A stretch of DNA of 64,000 nt. It comes from Rosellinia necatrix. Taxonomy: Eukaryota > Ascomycota > Sordariomycetes > Xylariales > Xylariaceae. This document shows, in pieces, positions 25,401 to 34,956 of the stretch. The first letter of the stretch is position 1; each line of letters opens with the position of its first letter. The notes under the pieces are model-generated. The model searched no databases. It was not told the DNA's origin and saw nothing but the letters and a program-made list of their open reading frames with translations. Made by a program: the position numbers and the translations under genes. The stretch lies in the NCBI GenBank assembly GCA_021209875.1, contig JAGYVD010000003.1, positions 2,046,001 to 2,110,000 of the forward strand, given 5' to 3'.

Positions 25401-26322
25401 ACACTATCTAATACACTACCAAATTTAAGCACTCCAGAGCATGCAGACATGAGGACCAATGATAGATACTCGTATGAACCTGTTTACCGAAGCCCACTAT
25501 GCTCCGGGTAGGTATACCAAGGTACCTACACTACCTACCTACCCAAGATATGAACAGCGCTCTGTCGGTCGACATTGGTCGACATTGGTGGAACTGTCCG
25601 CAAGCGGCGTGTTGCACGGCCCTCAGCCACCAATTGAAGCTATGCCCCACCAACCGCTCTGGTCCGAGTTCTTTTATTATGCCAGCCCTACCAATCAAAA
25701 GCCACAAGCTGGGAAACAGCACATGAGACTAGCGCGAGTGTGGCCTGTTGCCTCCGCCTCTTTCCCACGCCCCAATACCACCTGCAGTAACACGCCCAAG
25801 CCATCCCCCGTGCTTTTCTGTTCCCACCTTTTTTGCACCACCACACTTGACATTTCCCCCCCAAGCACTTTTTTCCTTTGCTCATCCACACCATCGTTCT
25901 TCCTGCGGCTCAGTCACTACTCCTCGTCGCCAACTGACACCAGCCTCCGTTGACGCTGAATCCAATGCACGCCGTCCGCAGCCTTGACTTCTACCCCTTC
26001 TAATTCATGAAAATAAAGACCGTTCCGGCCGACCTTTCGGGTGGATGCAATTGCATTAAATTGACTAATCAAACCCCAAATTAAAGAAAAAAAGCAAAGA
26101 CGAGGTCGCCCGGCGTTTTCCACGCGACATCACGATCCCCATCACAACAACACCATCGCTGACAGCCACTGTCTTCAGCCACACACCCAGCCTTATCACC
26201 TCGAAACCCGGCGATGTGTTGCTGATGCGCGAGGGCTTCGTCTGCGTCGCGTTCTCGTCTTTGTTCTGCAATTTATTTCCTGGCATCTCAATCGCCCTGT
26301 CCATTAGCTATTGCGAGTCCCC
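19401..26322. other. 6.9-kb block without recognisable genes
   Basis: All frames are short, with no domain, signal peptide or usable splice chain that I could find. Contents are simple: a purine-rich GGGA/GGAGG tract at about 19905-19980 upstream of the SUN gene, an A13 run near 20990, and palindromic CCTAGGTA strings at about 20033, 21118-21134 and 25200-25550. There is also a 13-bp tandem duplication of GGTCGACATT at about 25567-25590. Codon bias is absent on both strands. The last 300 bp are pyrimidine-rich and likely the 5' UTR of the zinc-finger gene. Confidence 0.55.
19905..19980. repeat. Polypurine tract upstream of the SUN gene
   Basis: About 75 bp of nearly uninterrupted purines on the plus strand (GGAGGGA, GGGACGGGGAAGG, GGGAGGG units), that is CT-rich on the coding strand of the SUN gene, about 0.5 kb upstream of its ATG. 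Pyrimidine-rich promoter tracts are common in filamentous fungi; function here is inference. Confidence 0.7.
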
Positions 26323-28348
26323 ATGGCGTCGGAAAAAAGGCCCCGTCGCGACGGAGGCCCCGCCCTTTGCCCCGACCGCGCCTCAGTCTCACGCTGGCGT
26401 CTCTGTTGAGGCCATAGCTGAGGCAGCCCGCGCGACGCTGAAGCGGCAGCGGGAGGAAACGCCCACATCACCCTCCGCCATGTTCCCGCCGCCATTCAGT
26501 TCCGACTTGCCCCCGTCGCCGAGCAAGGCTGCGAGGATCGGCGGGCTGTCATCGAGGCATTCTCCCGCGCCGTTAACAGGCGCCGCCGCCATCGAAGACG
26601 AGCGACGCAGAGAGGAAGAAGAGTATCGACTTCAGGTCTCTGGCGCCAGCGACAACCCCGCGTATAGGGCACAGACTGCGTTAATGTCAGCCAATGCCCT
26701 TGCCCTGAGTCGTCCTCAGGATGACCCTCAGGATAGCAGCCAGCCTGGAGAGGCGCAGCCCGATGCCTCTCCGCCTCTCTCTGTACCGATCCCCAACATG
26801 CATGATTCCGATATGCATGATTCCGAGCCCAAACTAGACGCCGGCCCCGATGAGAGCACCGCGGCCGTTGAAAGCTTAGGTAACGCGAGCCCACCCGCTG
26901 GTCCTAATACTGAGCCTCTCGACATTGATGCGCGTAATAATCAGGCCGGCCTCGGGACGCAACCGCCTGCGCAGATGGAGGAGAAGGGTGTACAGTCGTT
27001 GTCATATCCTGGTATTCTGCCTCCGAACGCGAACATGCCGGCCCCCCCAGCTCGCGGAATGAGCATGCCCATGACCCCGAATGCGCCAACGGCACCGCGG
27101 TCGCCTAACTCCAAGAAACACAAGTGCCCTTACTGCGAAACCGAATTTACTCGCCATCATAACTTGAAAAGTCATCTGTTGACACACAGTCATGAGAAGC
27201 CTTACGTCTGTCAGACATGCCAGATGCGCTTCCGCAGGTTGCACGACCTAAAGCGTCATTCGAAACTGCATACGGGAGAAAAACCACATATATGCCCCAA
27301 GTGCGATCGGAAGTTTGCTCGTGGCGACGCCTTGGCTCGGCATAGCAAAGGGCCCGGCGGATGTGTGGGTCGCCGGAGTAGCATGGGAAGTTTTCTCGGC
27401 GAAGAGGATCCGGACGGTGTAAGCCGTTTAGAAGGCGACGACTCGGCAATGGCCGGTGTTGTCTATCATGGGGTCATTAACGAACCAGATATGACAGAGG
27501 AAGAAAAACGACGCTTAAGCAGCGTGCCAAGTATCAAAGCTCAACATGTTGAAGGTACTTTGATCATGCCCGATTCTTTTGTCGCTCACTCACCAACAAT
27601 CCCCGCTCCAGGTGTTAGCCAGGGGCAATTGTTTCCCCAAAATTCCGACCGTGGCCTGACCAGTTCTGCAACTCACACGGCTGGCGCTAACATCACATCT
27701 CTACCGATAGGCGGCGGTAATGCTTCGATGTATGCCCAGGCAAGCATAACAGAGAGCCCAAGGGCCTTGAGTCCTGGGCTCCAACCCCAGGATCCTGCAA
27801 ATACCAACCCGCAACGATCTCCAAGCTTGACAGCGCAATTCCAGCAACAGCATTTCGGCCGCAGCCAGTCCGACCGCCGTACGTCACCAGGTTCGTATAT
27901 TCACACGTTCAACCAAACGGCATTATTTGCTGAAACCGATCCAGTACCAGCATTTACCGCCGCCGAAGCCGCTAGGTTCGCTGCCTCGGCCGCTTCGGCC
28001 GCCACCGAACAAAACGCTTCTGCGCAACCAGGATCTGGATCCTCTACCCAGCAACAAGATCCTCCAGGCGGCGGAACAGAACATACCCGGACACCTAGTG
28101 GGACCGGCCAGAATGGGAGCAGTGGTGATAGCACTAGCAATAACCTTTTCGCTACGGACCAGGGGATTTGGACTTACATCCACGGCCTCGAGGCGCAAGT
28201 CCGGCTATTGTGCGACCGTGTAGCCGTGGTGGAAGCGGCAGAGCGATCTCAGGGAGAGAAGATTACCTATCTGACAACTGAGGTTGCGACTTTACGGGCT
28301 CAGGCCGACTTGAACAATAATGCAAATGAGAAGGCTGATCCAAATTAA
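26323..28348 (+). CDS. C2H2 zinc-finger transcription factor (5' end apparently frameshifted)
   Basis: Predicted nuclear DNA-binding regulator. Two classic fingers and one C-terminal C2HC-type finger lie at about residues 267-352 (CPYCETEFTRHHNLKSHLLTH, CQTCQMRFRRLHDLKRHSKLH, CPKCDRKFARGDALARH), with TGEKP-type linkers. Flanks are Pro/Ser/Gln-rich and low-complexity, with an Ala-rich block near residue 550 and a predicted coiled coil at the end (YIHGLEAQVRLL...LRAQADL). The strong-context ATG at 26323 (CCCCATGGCG) reads MASEK and then leaves the main frame after the A6 run at 26333-26338. With one A fewer it would join the long frame as MASEKGPVATEAPP, giving 674 residues. In-frame ATGs at 26225 and 26480 are alternatives but less convincing. 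The target genes are unknown. Confidence 0.78.
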
Positions 28349-29730
28349 GAATTCGCGACGGGACCGATCCAGGCAGGGCGGATTGCCCACCTGGTACTGG
28401 ACCGTATTTCGTTCGTATCGACTTGGAGAATAGCGGGGGAAATTTGGTTACGGGTATTAGCGGTCTCGATCCGAGTGGTCGATGACATACAGTATGGGTC
28501 TATGCCCATAAGGCGTTCGGGTGTTGGTTGAGCGCCAACGAAAAGCTATACGTTTCATCGATCGTCATTCGTTTAGATATCCCCAGAAGACTCTTCGGTC
28601 TTTCTCTCTGTGGGCGACCCTTCGCATTGCCTATTATACCAAGCCGCGTCCTGAATATCCGTGTACACTAAAAGCGCAGATAGATCGCCTCGAGGCAAGG
28701 ACATTTTGGCCGGCTATTCTATCGCTTTATCTAGTAGCTAATATAAACACATTTGAACACATCTATTATTTGAGATCATTACCTATAGTATAACTTGGGA
28801 ACAAAATAGCCCTATGAGGAGTCCGGTTGTGTTTACCCGACATCCGATCTATCACCGCTTAGCTTTCTTGTGAGACGATGGGCCTGTGTTACGTATCCTG
28901 CAACTTTCCCCCTTATACCTTACTTCCCTAATAGACTGCCCGTCTACTTAGTGACCAGCTTCGCCCCCACGGGAGGGATGTGAAAACAAGGTTCAGTTCA
29001 GGATGTCACTGGGTAGGTATGTCGGGAGTGACCCGCCAGGCCTTATGAGCATTGACTAGCGAGAGGCTAACTCTTCGGCATATAGGTCACTAGGTAGCGC
29101 CCGGTCGGGTGAGTATGGTTCTCGTTCATTGTCAATCGGGTTCTCTTGCCCTCGCTACCACCCCGGATAATTGATACGGATTAGTCTGATTCGTGTTCGT
29201 GTGACTAGGTAGGCCTAAGACGGCTATCCTACGTTCGCCTGGAGTTGAACGACGTCAATCCTTCCTTATTATTGGCGTGTTTGTTTTGAAGCCTTGTTTT
29301 TTTTTTTATCTTTATTTTTTTATTATCTATATGTAAAATTTGAGGGGTATTGAGGGACACAACAATACCGAAATGCAGCGCATCGATATGCCCGCGATTG
29401 CGGGAGAGTTCGATTGCGGACGAGGACTCTTGCGTAAGAAGACAGTCACTTGAGGACGTCGGTGGATAGCATCATTAGTGACCGAGGCCGAAATTTAGGT
29501 TCTGGTATCGGGGGCGTGGTTTAGTGACGGACAAATGGGAAGTGGTGGTCTGATTTCTATTTTATCCCCATTCTCGCCCATCGACACGTTGCAGCTACCA
29601 AGGGGTATTTCCCCCTGGCACGAATATTCGCCCCTAGCCCAGCTCGTCGTGCTTAGGTCTACTACTATGTACGCGATGCATTTGTGTGCATGTGAGAAAA
29701 CGATCCGATTTTATAGTCTTATTGGTACAG
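28349..29730. other. Intergenic, no gene seen
   Basis: 3' flanks of the zinc-finger gene (+) and the complex I subunit gene (-). A T-rich run lies at about 29298-29330. No supported coding region. Confidence 0.55.
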
Positions 29731-30593
29731 TTACGTTGATTTGGCTTCGGCTTCGGCTTCGGCCTCTGCTGCTCGCTTCTCAATCAACTTCTTCGCTTTC
29801 CGCTCCTCCTCGGCCTCGGCCTGTTTCCGATAGTGCGCCGTGACCTGGTCCATATTCGCGAAGTGGCCTGCGGGTACGTTGTAGGGCGATCCGGAGAACA
29901 TGAGCCTGTAATGCGTAGGTTTCTCATGTTAGCATTTCTCGCTCCCTCGATATTATAAAATAGATGTGTGCTGCTTCTTCGACTGCATTTCCATCGCCGC
30001 TCTCAACGTCAAGTCATCCTATACCAATGAATCGTGGAGTGCCTGAGACCCGACCGCCGAAGAAAAGCAACAAAAGGATATATAGGGGTGCCCGTCTCAA
30101 AGAAGTGAGAATACGTTGGGCGGGATGACGTACTCGGGCGTCTTGAGCTCAACGTGGGTGTTCCTGCCAGCGTTGAAGAACAGATGCTTGTCGTGGGCGG
30201 CTTGTTCGAGAAGATCTGTGCGTCGTGTGTTTCGCGCCTCCCAGTCATTGAAGTAATCGAACTGCTCCAGCCATTTGCTAAAGCTCGAGGGCTCGCCGTT
30301 GGCACCGGGGCGCGAGATCTGGTACCCGAAGATCGAGGCTGGCACGGCGGCCACGAAGAGGTAGAAGGCGGTCTGTGAGGGGGAGCAATACAACGTCAGC
30401 TTCACTCTCGGGCCTCGGAGGGTTCCCGGCGGTCCGGTGCGGCGGAGAGACATACGCCTAGGCCCTCTTCGACTTTGGGTGCTTCGTGGTGGCCGTGGCC
30501 GTGGCTGTCGGAGGCGTAGGATCGGGATGGGCGGAGGGTGGTCGGGCGAGCACGGCGGGCCACGCCAACCGCTCTTGTTCGGAGAGCCTGCAT
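29731..30593 (-). CDS. Mitochondrial complex I accessory subunit, 17.8-kDa-like
   Basis: Likely an accessory subunit of NADH:ubiquinone oxidoreductase in the inner mitochondrial membrane. Three exons: 30593-30456, 30372-30134 and 29905-29731, with GTATGT and GTACGT donors and CACAG/TACAG acceptors, give 183 residues in a continuous frame. The N terminus is a basic presequence (MQALRTRAVGVARRARPTTL) followed by the YASDSHGHGHHEAP segment. One membrane helix follows (TAFYLFVAAVPASIFGYQIS), then a soluble region with WEARNTRRTDLLEQAAHDKH and GSPYNVPAGH. The C terminus is a charged helix (EEERKAKKLIEKRAAEAEAE). Assignment to the Neurospora 17.8-kDa subunit rests on remembered family features (SYASxGHGHH, RPGA.GE, AAHDKHL, GSPYNVPAGH), so it is moderate. 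Confidence 0.75.
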
Positions 30594-31364
30594 CGCGATG
30601 GGGGGGTGGTGCGTGATGCCAATTGGCTTCGTCGGCTCTATGGTAGGCAGAGCTTCGAGAGCTTCAATACAGCGCAGTTGTGATGTCGAGACGGAGTCGC
30701 ATGCCCCCAGAGGTGGGACCGTCTCCGCCAATCATCTTGGCCGGTTTACAATATCCTCCTTAAAGTGTATACTATACTACACACCGTGGTGTGCACACTG
30801 TCTCCACCACAAAACTGCCAGTGTCGGCTCCATCGAAGCAAGCTTGCACTTTTGGTCCTTGTTTCAATAAGGCTCAAAATGATGGTTTGATGTATAAACA
30901 CATCATTGGGGTCGTGAACGAAGGTATACTGGACAACCCATTACCAAAAACCTTGAAACTGTGATGCCTAAACCGACTTTCCATAATAACAGATATACTA
31001 CGTATATATATATATATATATATATACACGTATTCCACAAATTTCTTCGTTTGGTGGCTTTTTAGTTCCTTGCCAACTGTCCTCTTCGGGAGGTCATCGC
31101 CACTTTATCTTCCCAACTCCCATGACCGTTGCGAGCCTGATGTTCCCCCCTTCCCTCCTCATGTCCACCTATTTATCCAGCATTCGAGGCATATGAATTA
31201 TTGGCAGCAGTGCACACGACCGTAAGCAAATATCAATACCGAGTCTGCGAAGGAGCTTTGTTGCTACTTTTGCAGTTTACAACCCGCCTCCCCCTTCTCT
31301 CTTTCTTCCAAGGTCGTCTGTCCTCTGCAGCTCGCCCTTACGTTCCTACCTATATTCCTTCAGA
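30594..31364. other. Divergent promoter region with TA repeat
   Basis: Lies between the complex I subunit (-) and Sil1 (+), so it should hold both promoters. It contains a (TA)n tract at 31001-31026 and a CT-rich stretch (about 31285-31350) just before the Sil1 start, typical of fungal core promoters. Confidence 0.6.
31001..31026. repeat. (TA)n microsatellite
   Basis: About 13 TA units, perfectly self-complementary, in the shared promoter region of the complex I subunit and SIL1 genes. Confidence 0.95.
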
Positions 31365-32636
31365 ATGACCACGCCATACCTACGTAATATCGGTCGCATT
31401 CTCTTTCTATCCTTCTTCATCTATACCGTCCTCTGCTCATTTGCCTCCGCTTCATCTCCCCCAGTGGCGTCACCCGCCGCCTCAACCGAGCTTATATGTC
31501 ACACGGACAATCCAGCAGAATGCTATCCCAAGGTCTTTTCAGCCACGGAAGAGTTCCAGATCGTGCATGATGACCAGGACTTGCCCCCGGGCCTACATGT
31601 GCAGCTCGATGTTCAGACGGGGAAGAAACAAGCTAAACTCTACAACCCGGACGAAGAAAACCCGGCCCTCGCCGGCCTGCCTGTCGATCGGGACGTGATA
31701 GTAGTAGACCCCGAACCGCCACAGGATAATGAGCCCAGGATTCCGGCCGGGGCACCAGCGTACGAACCTGTTGGGGTAGTTAAAGCGCCGAGAGAGAGGA
31801 ACGAGGACTTCTCCCAGGCTCTCCAGACGATTAAGAAGGCCTCGGAGCGGCGGGACTCTGTCGAAGCAAGTGTCTTGGATGAAACATTAGGGCTCCTGGA
31901 TGACCTGTCCCACGATATGTATTACGGTCTACAGATTGCAGAAGATATGGAAACTGTACAGTCACTATTCTGCCTTCTACTTAGAAGAGAGGGAGCTGGG
32001 GTTGAAGGACGACCGTTCACAGAACAAGTGAGCTTCGTAGCCTCTTCAGTCCTCTCTGCAGCCGTTGGAAACAATGCACGGGCCCTTGCCGCCATCGAGA
32101 AGTCCTGGGACAGCATTACGGGAAAACAGTGTGAGGCAGAGCTACATTCGATACAACATGAACTCTTCCATCGCCTTGCCCCCACAAGTGAGCCGGGTAC
32201 CAAATCAGAACTTCAGGAAGCAGAAAACATCCGTGTTCATCTTACAGTCATCAGCGGGCTTCTGAAGAGCCCTAAGATCAGGACTGAATTCCTGGAGAAC
32301 AACGGAATGCAGAATTTCTTAAGAGTTTTGCTCAGAGATGGCGAAGCGTGGGAGTCCAGGAAGGCAAAAGTCGCCCAGATCACCTCTGATACTTTTCTTG
32401 ACGAGGACTTTGGCGCAACATTAGGCCTGTGGCCACGGAAGCATCAGGCCGGCGCTAGTATATGCGCCGGGGCTGGGTCTCAGTCGTTTGATGACGAATG
32501 CTGGGAGCACCATCTAGAGAATATCGGCCAGGGTGCTGGAGCCCCGGAATGGAGCGAGCACCTGCTTTCCCTGATACGGCAAGCACAGATCCCCGGTTTA
32601 CAGCCGAAGATGAGGCCAGAGCGCAATGAGCTGTAG
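31365..32636 (+). CDS. SIL1: ER nucleotide exchange factor Sil1/Sls1
   Basis: Predicted lumenal ER co-chaperone that swaps ADP for ATP on BiP/Kar2, aiding translocation and folding. Single exon, 423 residues, starting at the ATG at 31365 after a CT-rich leader. A signal peptide occupies about residues 1-30 (ILFLSFFIYTVLCSFASASS). The conserved entry block LICHTDNPAECYPKVF.ATEEFQ.V.D.QDLPPGLHV.L is typical of fungal Sil1. It is followed by the linker YNPDEENP and a helical, armadillo-like domain (about 150-400) with LDDLSHDMYYGLQIAED. The protein ends in RNEL, which resembles the weaker HDEL/RDEL retrieval signals. No transmembrane helix follows the signal peptide. Family assignment is good; BiP exchange activity is inferred from family. 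Confidence 0.88.
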   Translation: MTTPYLRNIGRILFLSFFIYTVLCSFASASSPPVASPAASTELICHTDNPAECYPKVFSATEEFQIVHDDQDLPPGLHVQLDVQTGKKQAKLYNPDEENPALAGLPVDRDVIVVDPEPPQDNEPRIPAGAPAYEPVGVVKAPRERNEDFSQALQTIKKASERRDSVEASVLDETLGLLDDLSHDMYYGLQIAEDMETVQSLFCLLLRREGAGVEGRPFTEQVSFVASSVLSAAVGNNARALAAIEKSWDSITGKQCEAELHSIQHELFHRLAPTSEPGTKSELQEAENIRVHLTVISGLLKSPKIRTEFLENNGMQNFLRVLLRDGEAWESRKAKVAQITSDTFLDEDFGATLGLWPRKHQAGASICAGAGSQSFDDECWEHHLENIGQGAGAPEWSEHLLSLIRQAQIPGLQPKMRPERNEL

Positions 32637-34956
32637 ATGAATAGTGACATTTGGCGTTAGGCTATTAGACGACTCGGGTTTGCGATACTGAAGCATGTAG
32701 CATCGGATTTGAGTAATACTAGAATACCCCAAAACAATGATGAAGCGCTCATCTTGCTCGTCTACAGCGACTTCAATCCAGCTGAGAATTGGGGTAGGCA
32801 GCACGGAAAACGACTCAGGTCAAACCCAGATTTACTGTAATGTCCCCCTTTTCACAGCTTGAGGAAGTAGAAGGGATACATAGAAGGATACGTGATTACT
32901 CAGACCGTTATTCCCGTGAAATACATCAGCCAAGGGACGGGGGCTGACGCCGCCCCATATACGGCAGACGCCATCCCGCGGCGGCCGTTGCGCCATCCGT
33001 GCCACACACAACCCCAGGTGCTAGAATACGCGAACGTTATCATGCGGGCGTACATACAGACAGAGTCAACGTAGCTAGCCGCCCTGCAGTTTCGTAGGAG
33101 TACATACGTAAGCTGGCCCCGCTGCTTCGCTAGCATCCTGCTCGCCGACTACCGAATTTACACTACCCGCGTGGCATTTGCCGGTACGCCACCTCTCCGT
33201 GTTTGAAACCGACCCAAAGCCGTAGCCCTCGGGCAGTCTGTCAGACTTTCTTGAAAACCCCCCCCCCCCAAAAAAAACATTGAGTGCATATTTTTCAGTG
33301 AAGATATTGTTATCCGCGTCAGTAGCCGCTCGGCCATGCGGGCATCCGCCTGTTCAACCATATTTTCTCAAACCGGTCTCTTGGGGAGTATCATTTGGTC
33401 GGAATAACTGGTCATGATTGAACAAGAGAAGGCCCAGTCACGAACATCACAACGACGAGAGTGGTTTTTTATCTTTATTATATATATATATGTTATATAA
33501 CTATATATATATAACATCGTGCACAAATTAGGTATCAATGTTGGTCGTGTCGATGGGCCGGCTCAACTTCTACCGGGTAGTTACGTTCGCCTTCCATGCA
33601 ATAATGGTGGGTGAACAGGCATTTGCCATCGATAGTAGGCCCCGCTAGCTTAGAACAGAATTTAATGAAGCTTGGTATGCATTCAGCTCACTCGAGTTCG
33701 CATTTTGACGCAGTTCACAATGCAACTTTGGGGTGGCGGCGTTGTATTCGCGACGACACCTCCCTCTATAGGACGGACAGACTGGTGGTCCCCTTCGTGG
33801 ATGGGGACACCTACGAGCACCTAACCCGCTTGGAGGTAGGTTACCCGCATATCTTAAGGTGCTGTGACATCTGTGGCCTATAGATGGGTCGCTTTGGGGT
33901 CGCTTGGAGGCTCGCAGCAGCCGCAGGATGATCCTCTGCCGCCCAACCAAAGCATAGTGGGGCCCCTTAGCGCACCTGCTCTCGAGGCTTGGCTAGGTCA
34001 GTTCGCCAATCAGAGGCGCAGGAGCCGGTTGTCTGGCGGCTATATCGAACGCTCTCATCTGCGTCAAACCAGCCAGAACCCCTGTCTCAACCTCTCATCC
34101 CCATCGCCGCGCCAAAGTCTGCGAAGCGTTCCCTCGCTCGACGAGAGAGCGCGTGCCTTGCATGCGGGTGGACCACTGGATGTCACCCATCCACCACTCA
34201 GAGATCGATCTAGCGACCCAGACAGAGCTGTCTGTGGGCCGAGCAGGGTTATGGACGGGAACACCCAGCTCGAGCTCGCAGGTTTACTATCCAAGTTCCG
34301 TTGTTGTTGTCGCTATTCGGGCATTTATTCGTTCCACACGTGCTCGGGCATTTGACTACTGCATACCTACCTACCTAGGTAAGTAGGTACCGTACCTTAG
34401 GTAGGTACATGAAGACATTGAAGAGGCAGGTAAACTCCACTTCGAGTGCATTAGGTATTGTAAGTAACCTGTAGGTGTATGTATGTATCTGGGTACTGAC
34501 TGCCGTGACTCGCCTCGAATAAAACCGGCCGCGACCTGCATCTTTCCCTCGATGCACACTTTCTACCCCCATTGTCCCTTCACCCTCCACTTCTAAGACG
34601 ACAACTTAGGTCTCTTCCATTCCTCCTCTTCTTCTTCTTTGTCGTATCTGGGGCATCAATCACAGTTCTTTGTAATGCACATAGAACCGGTCCTTTCACA
34701 AGGGTACATCCGTCATTTCAATCTACCCTCTTACAGTTGACCATTCAAAATCACTACACCACCATTTCCCCGTTACTACAACGCGATACCCATTCTTTTC
34801 CATCTTCTATTCGTGAGAGTGTTGATTTACTTCTTGCTACCATTAAATACATGCTAAGCCTACAAGCTGGTACCTTGAGCTTTAGCCTTCTCTATAACTA
34901 ATATTTACTTCACCCCACGTCCCTCCATCGACCAACCCATTAGATATTCATTCACC
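32637..34956. other. Intergenic, no gene seen; AT palindrome
   Basis: 2.3 kb between two plus-strand genes. Holds a C10A7 run at about 33260-33277, a TATA-rich inverted repeat at 33474-33516, and a palindromic CCTAGGTAAGTAGGTACC cluster at about 34365-34410. A pyrimidine-rich stretch from 34600 on probably forms the 5' UTR of the next gene; a frame starting with TTG at 34572 was rejected. Confidence 0.55.
33474..33516. repeat. AT inverted repeat (possible cruciform or hairpin)
   Basis: TATATATATATGTTATATAAC followed by TATATATATATAAC forms two nearly self-complementary arms about a short centre. No gene is nearby within 800 bp. Confidence 0.8.

Noticed and set aside
25459..25953. 164-codon plus-strand frame
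   Set aside because: No domain or codon bias; Pro/Ser/Phe composition typical of pyrimidine-rich promoter DNA.
34572..34901. 109-codon frame upstream of the membrane protein gene
   Set aside because: Starts with TTG, has no domain, and lies in pyrimidine-rich leader sequence.
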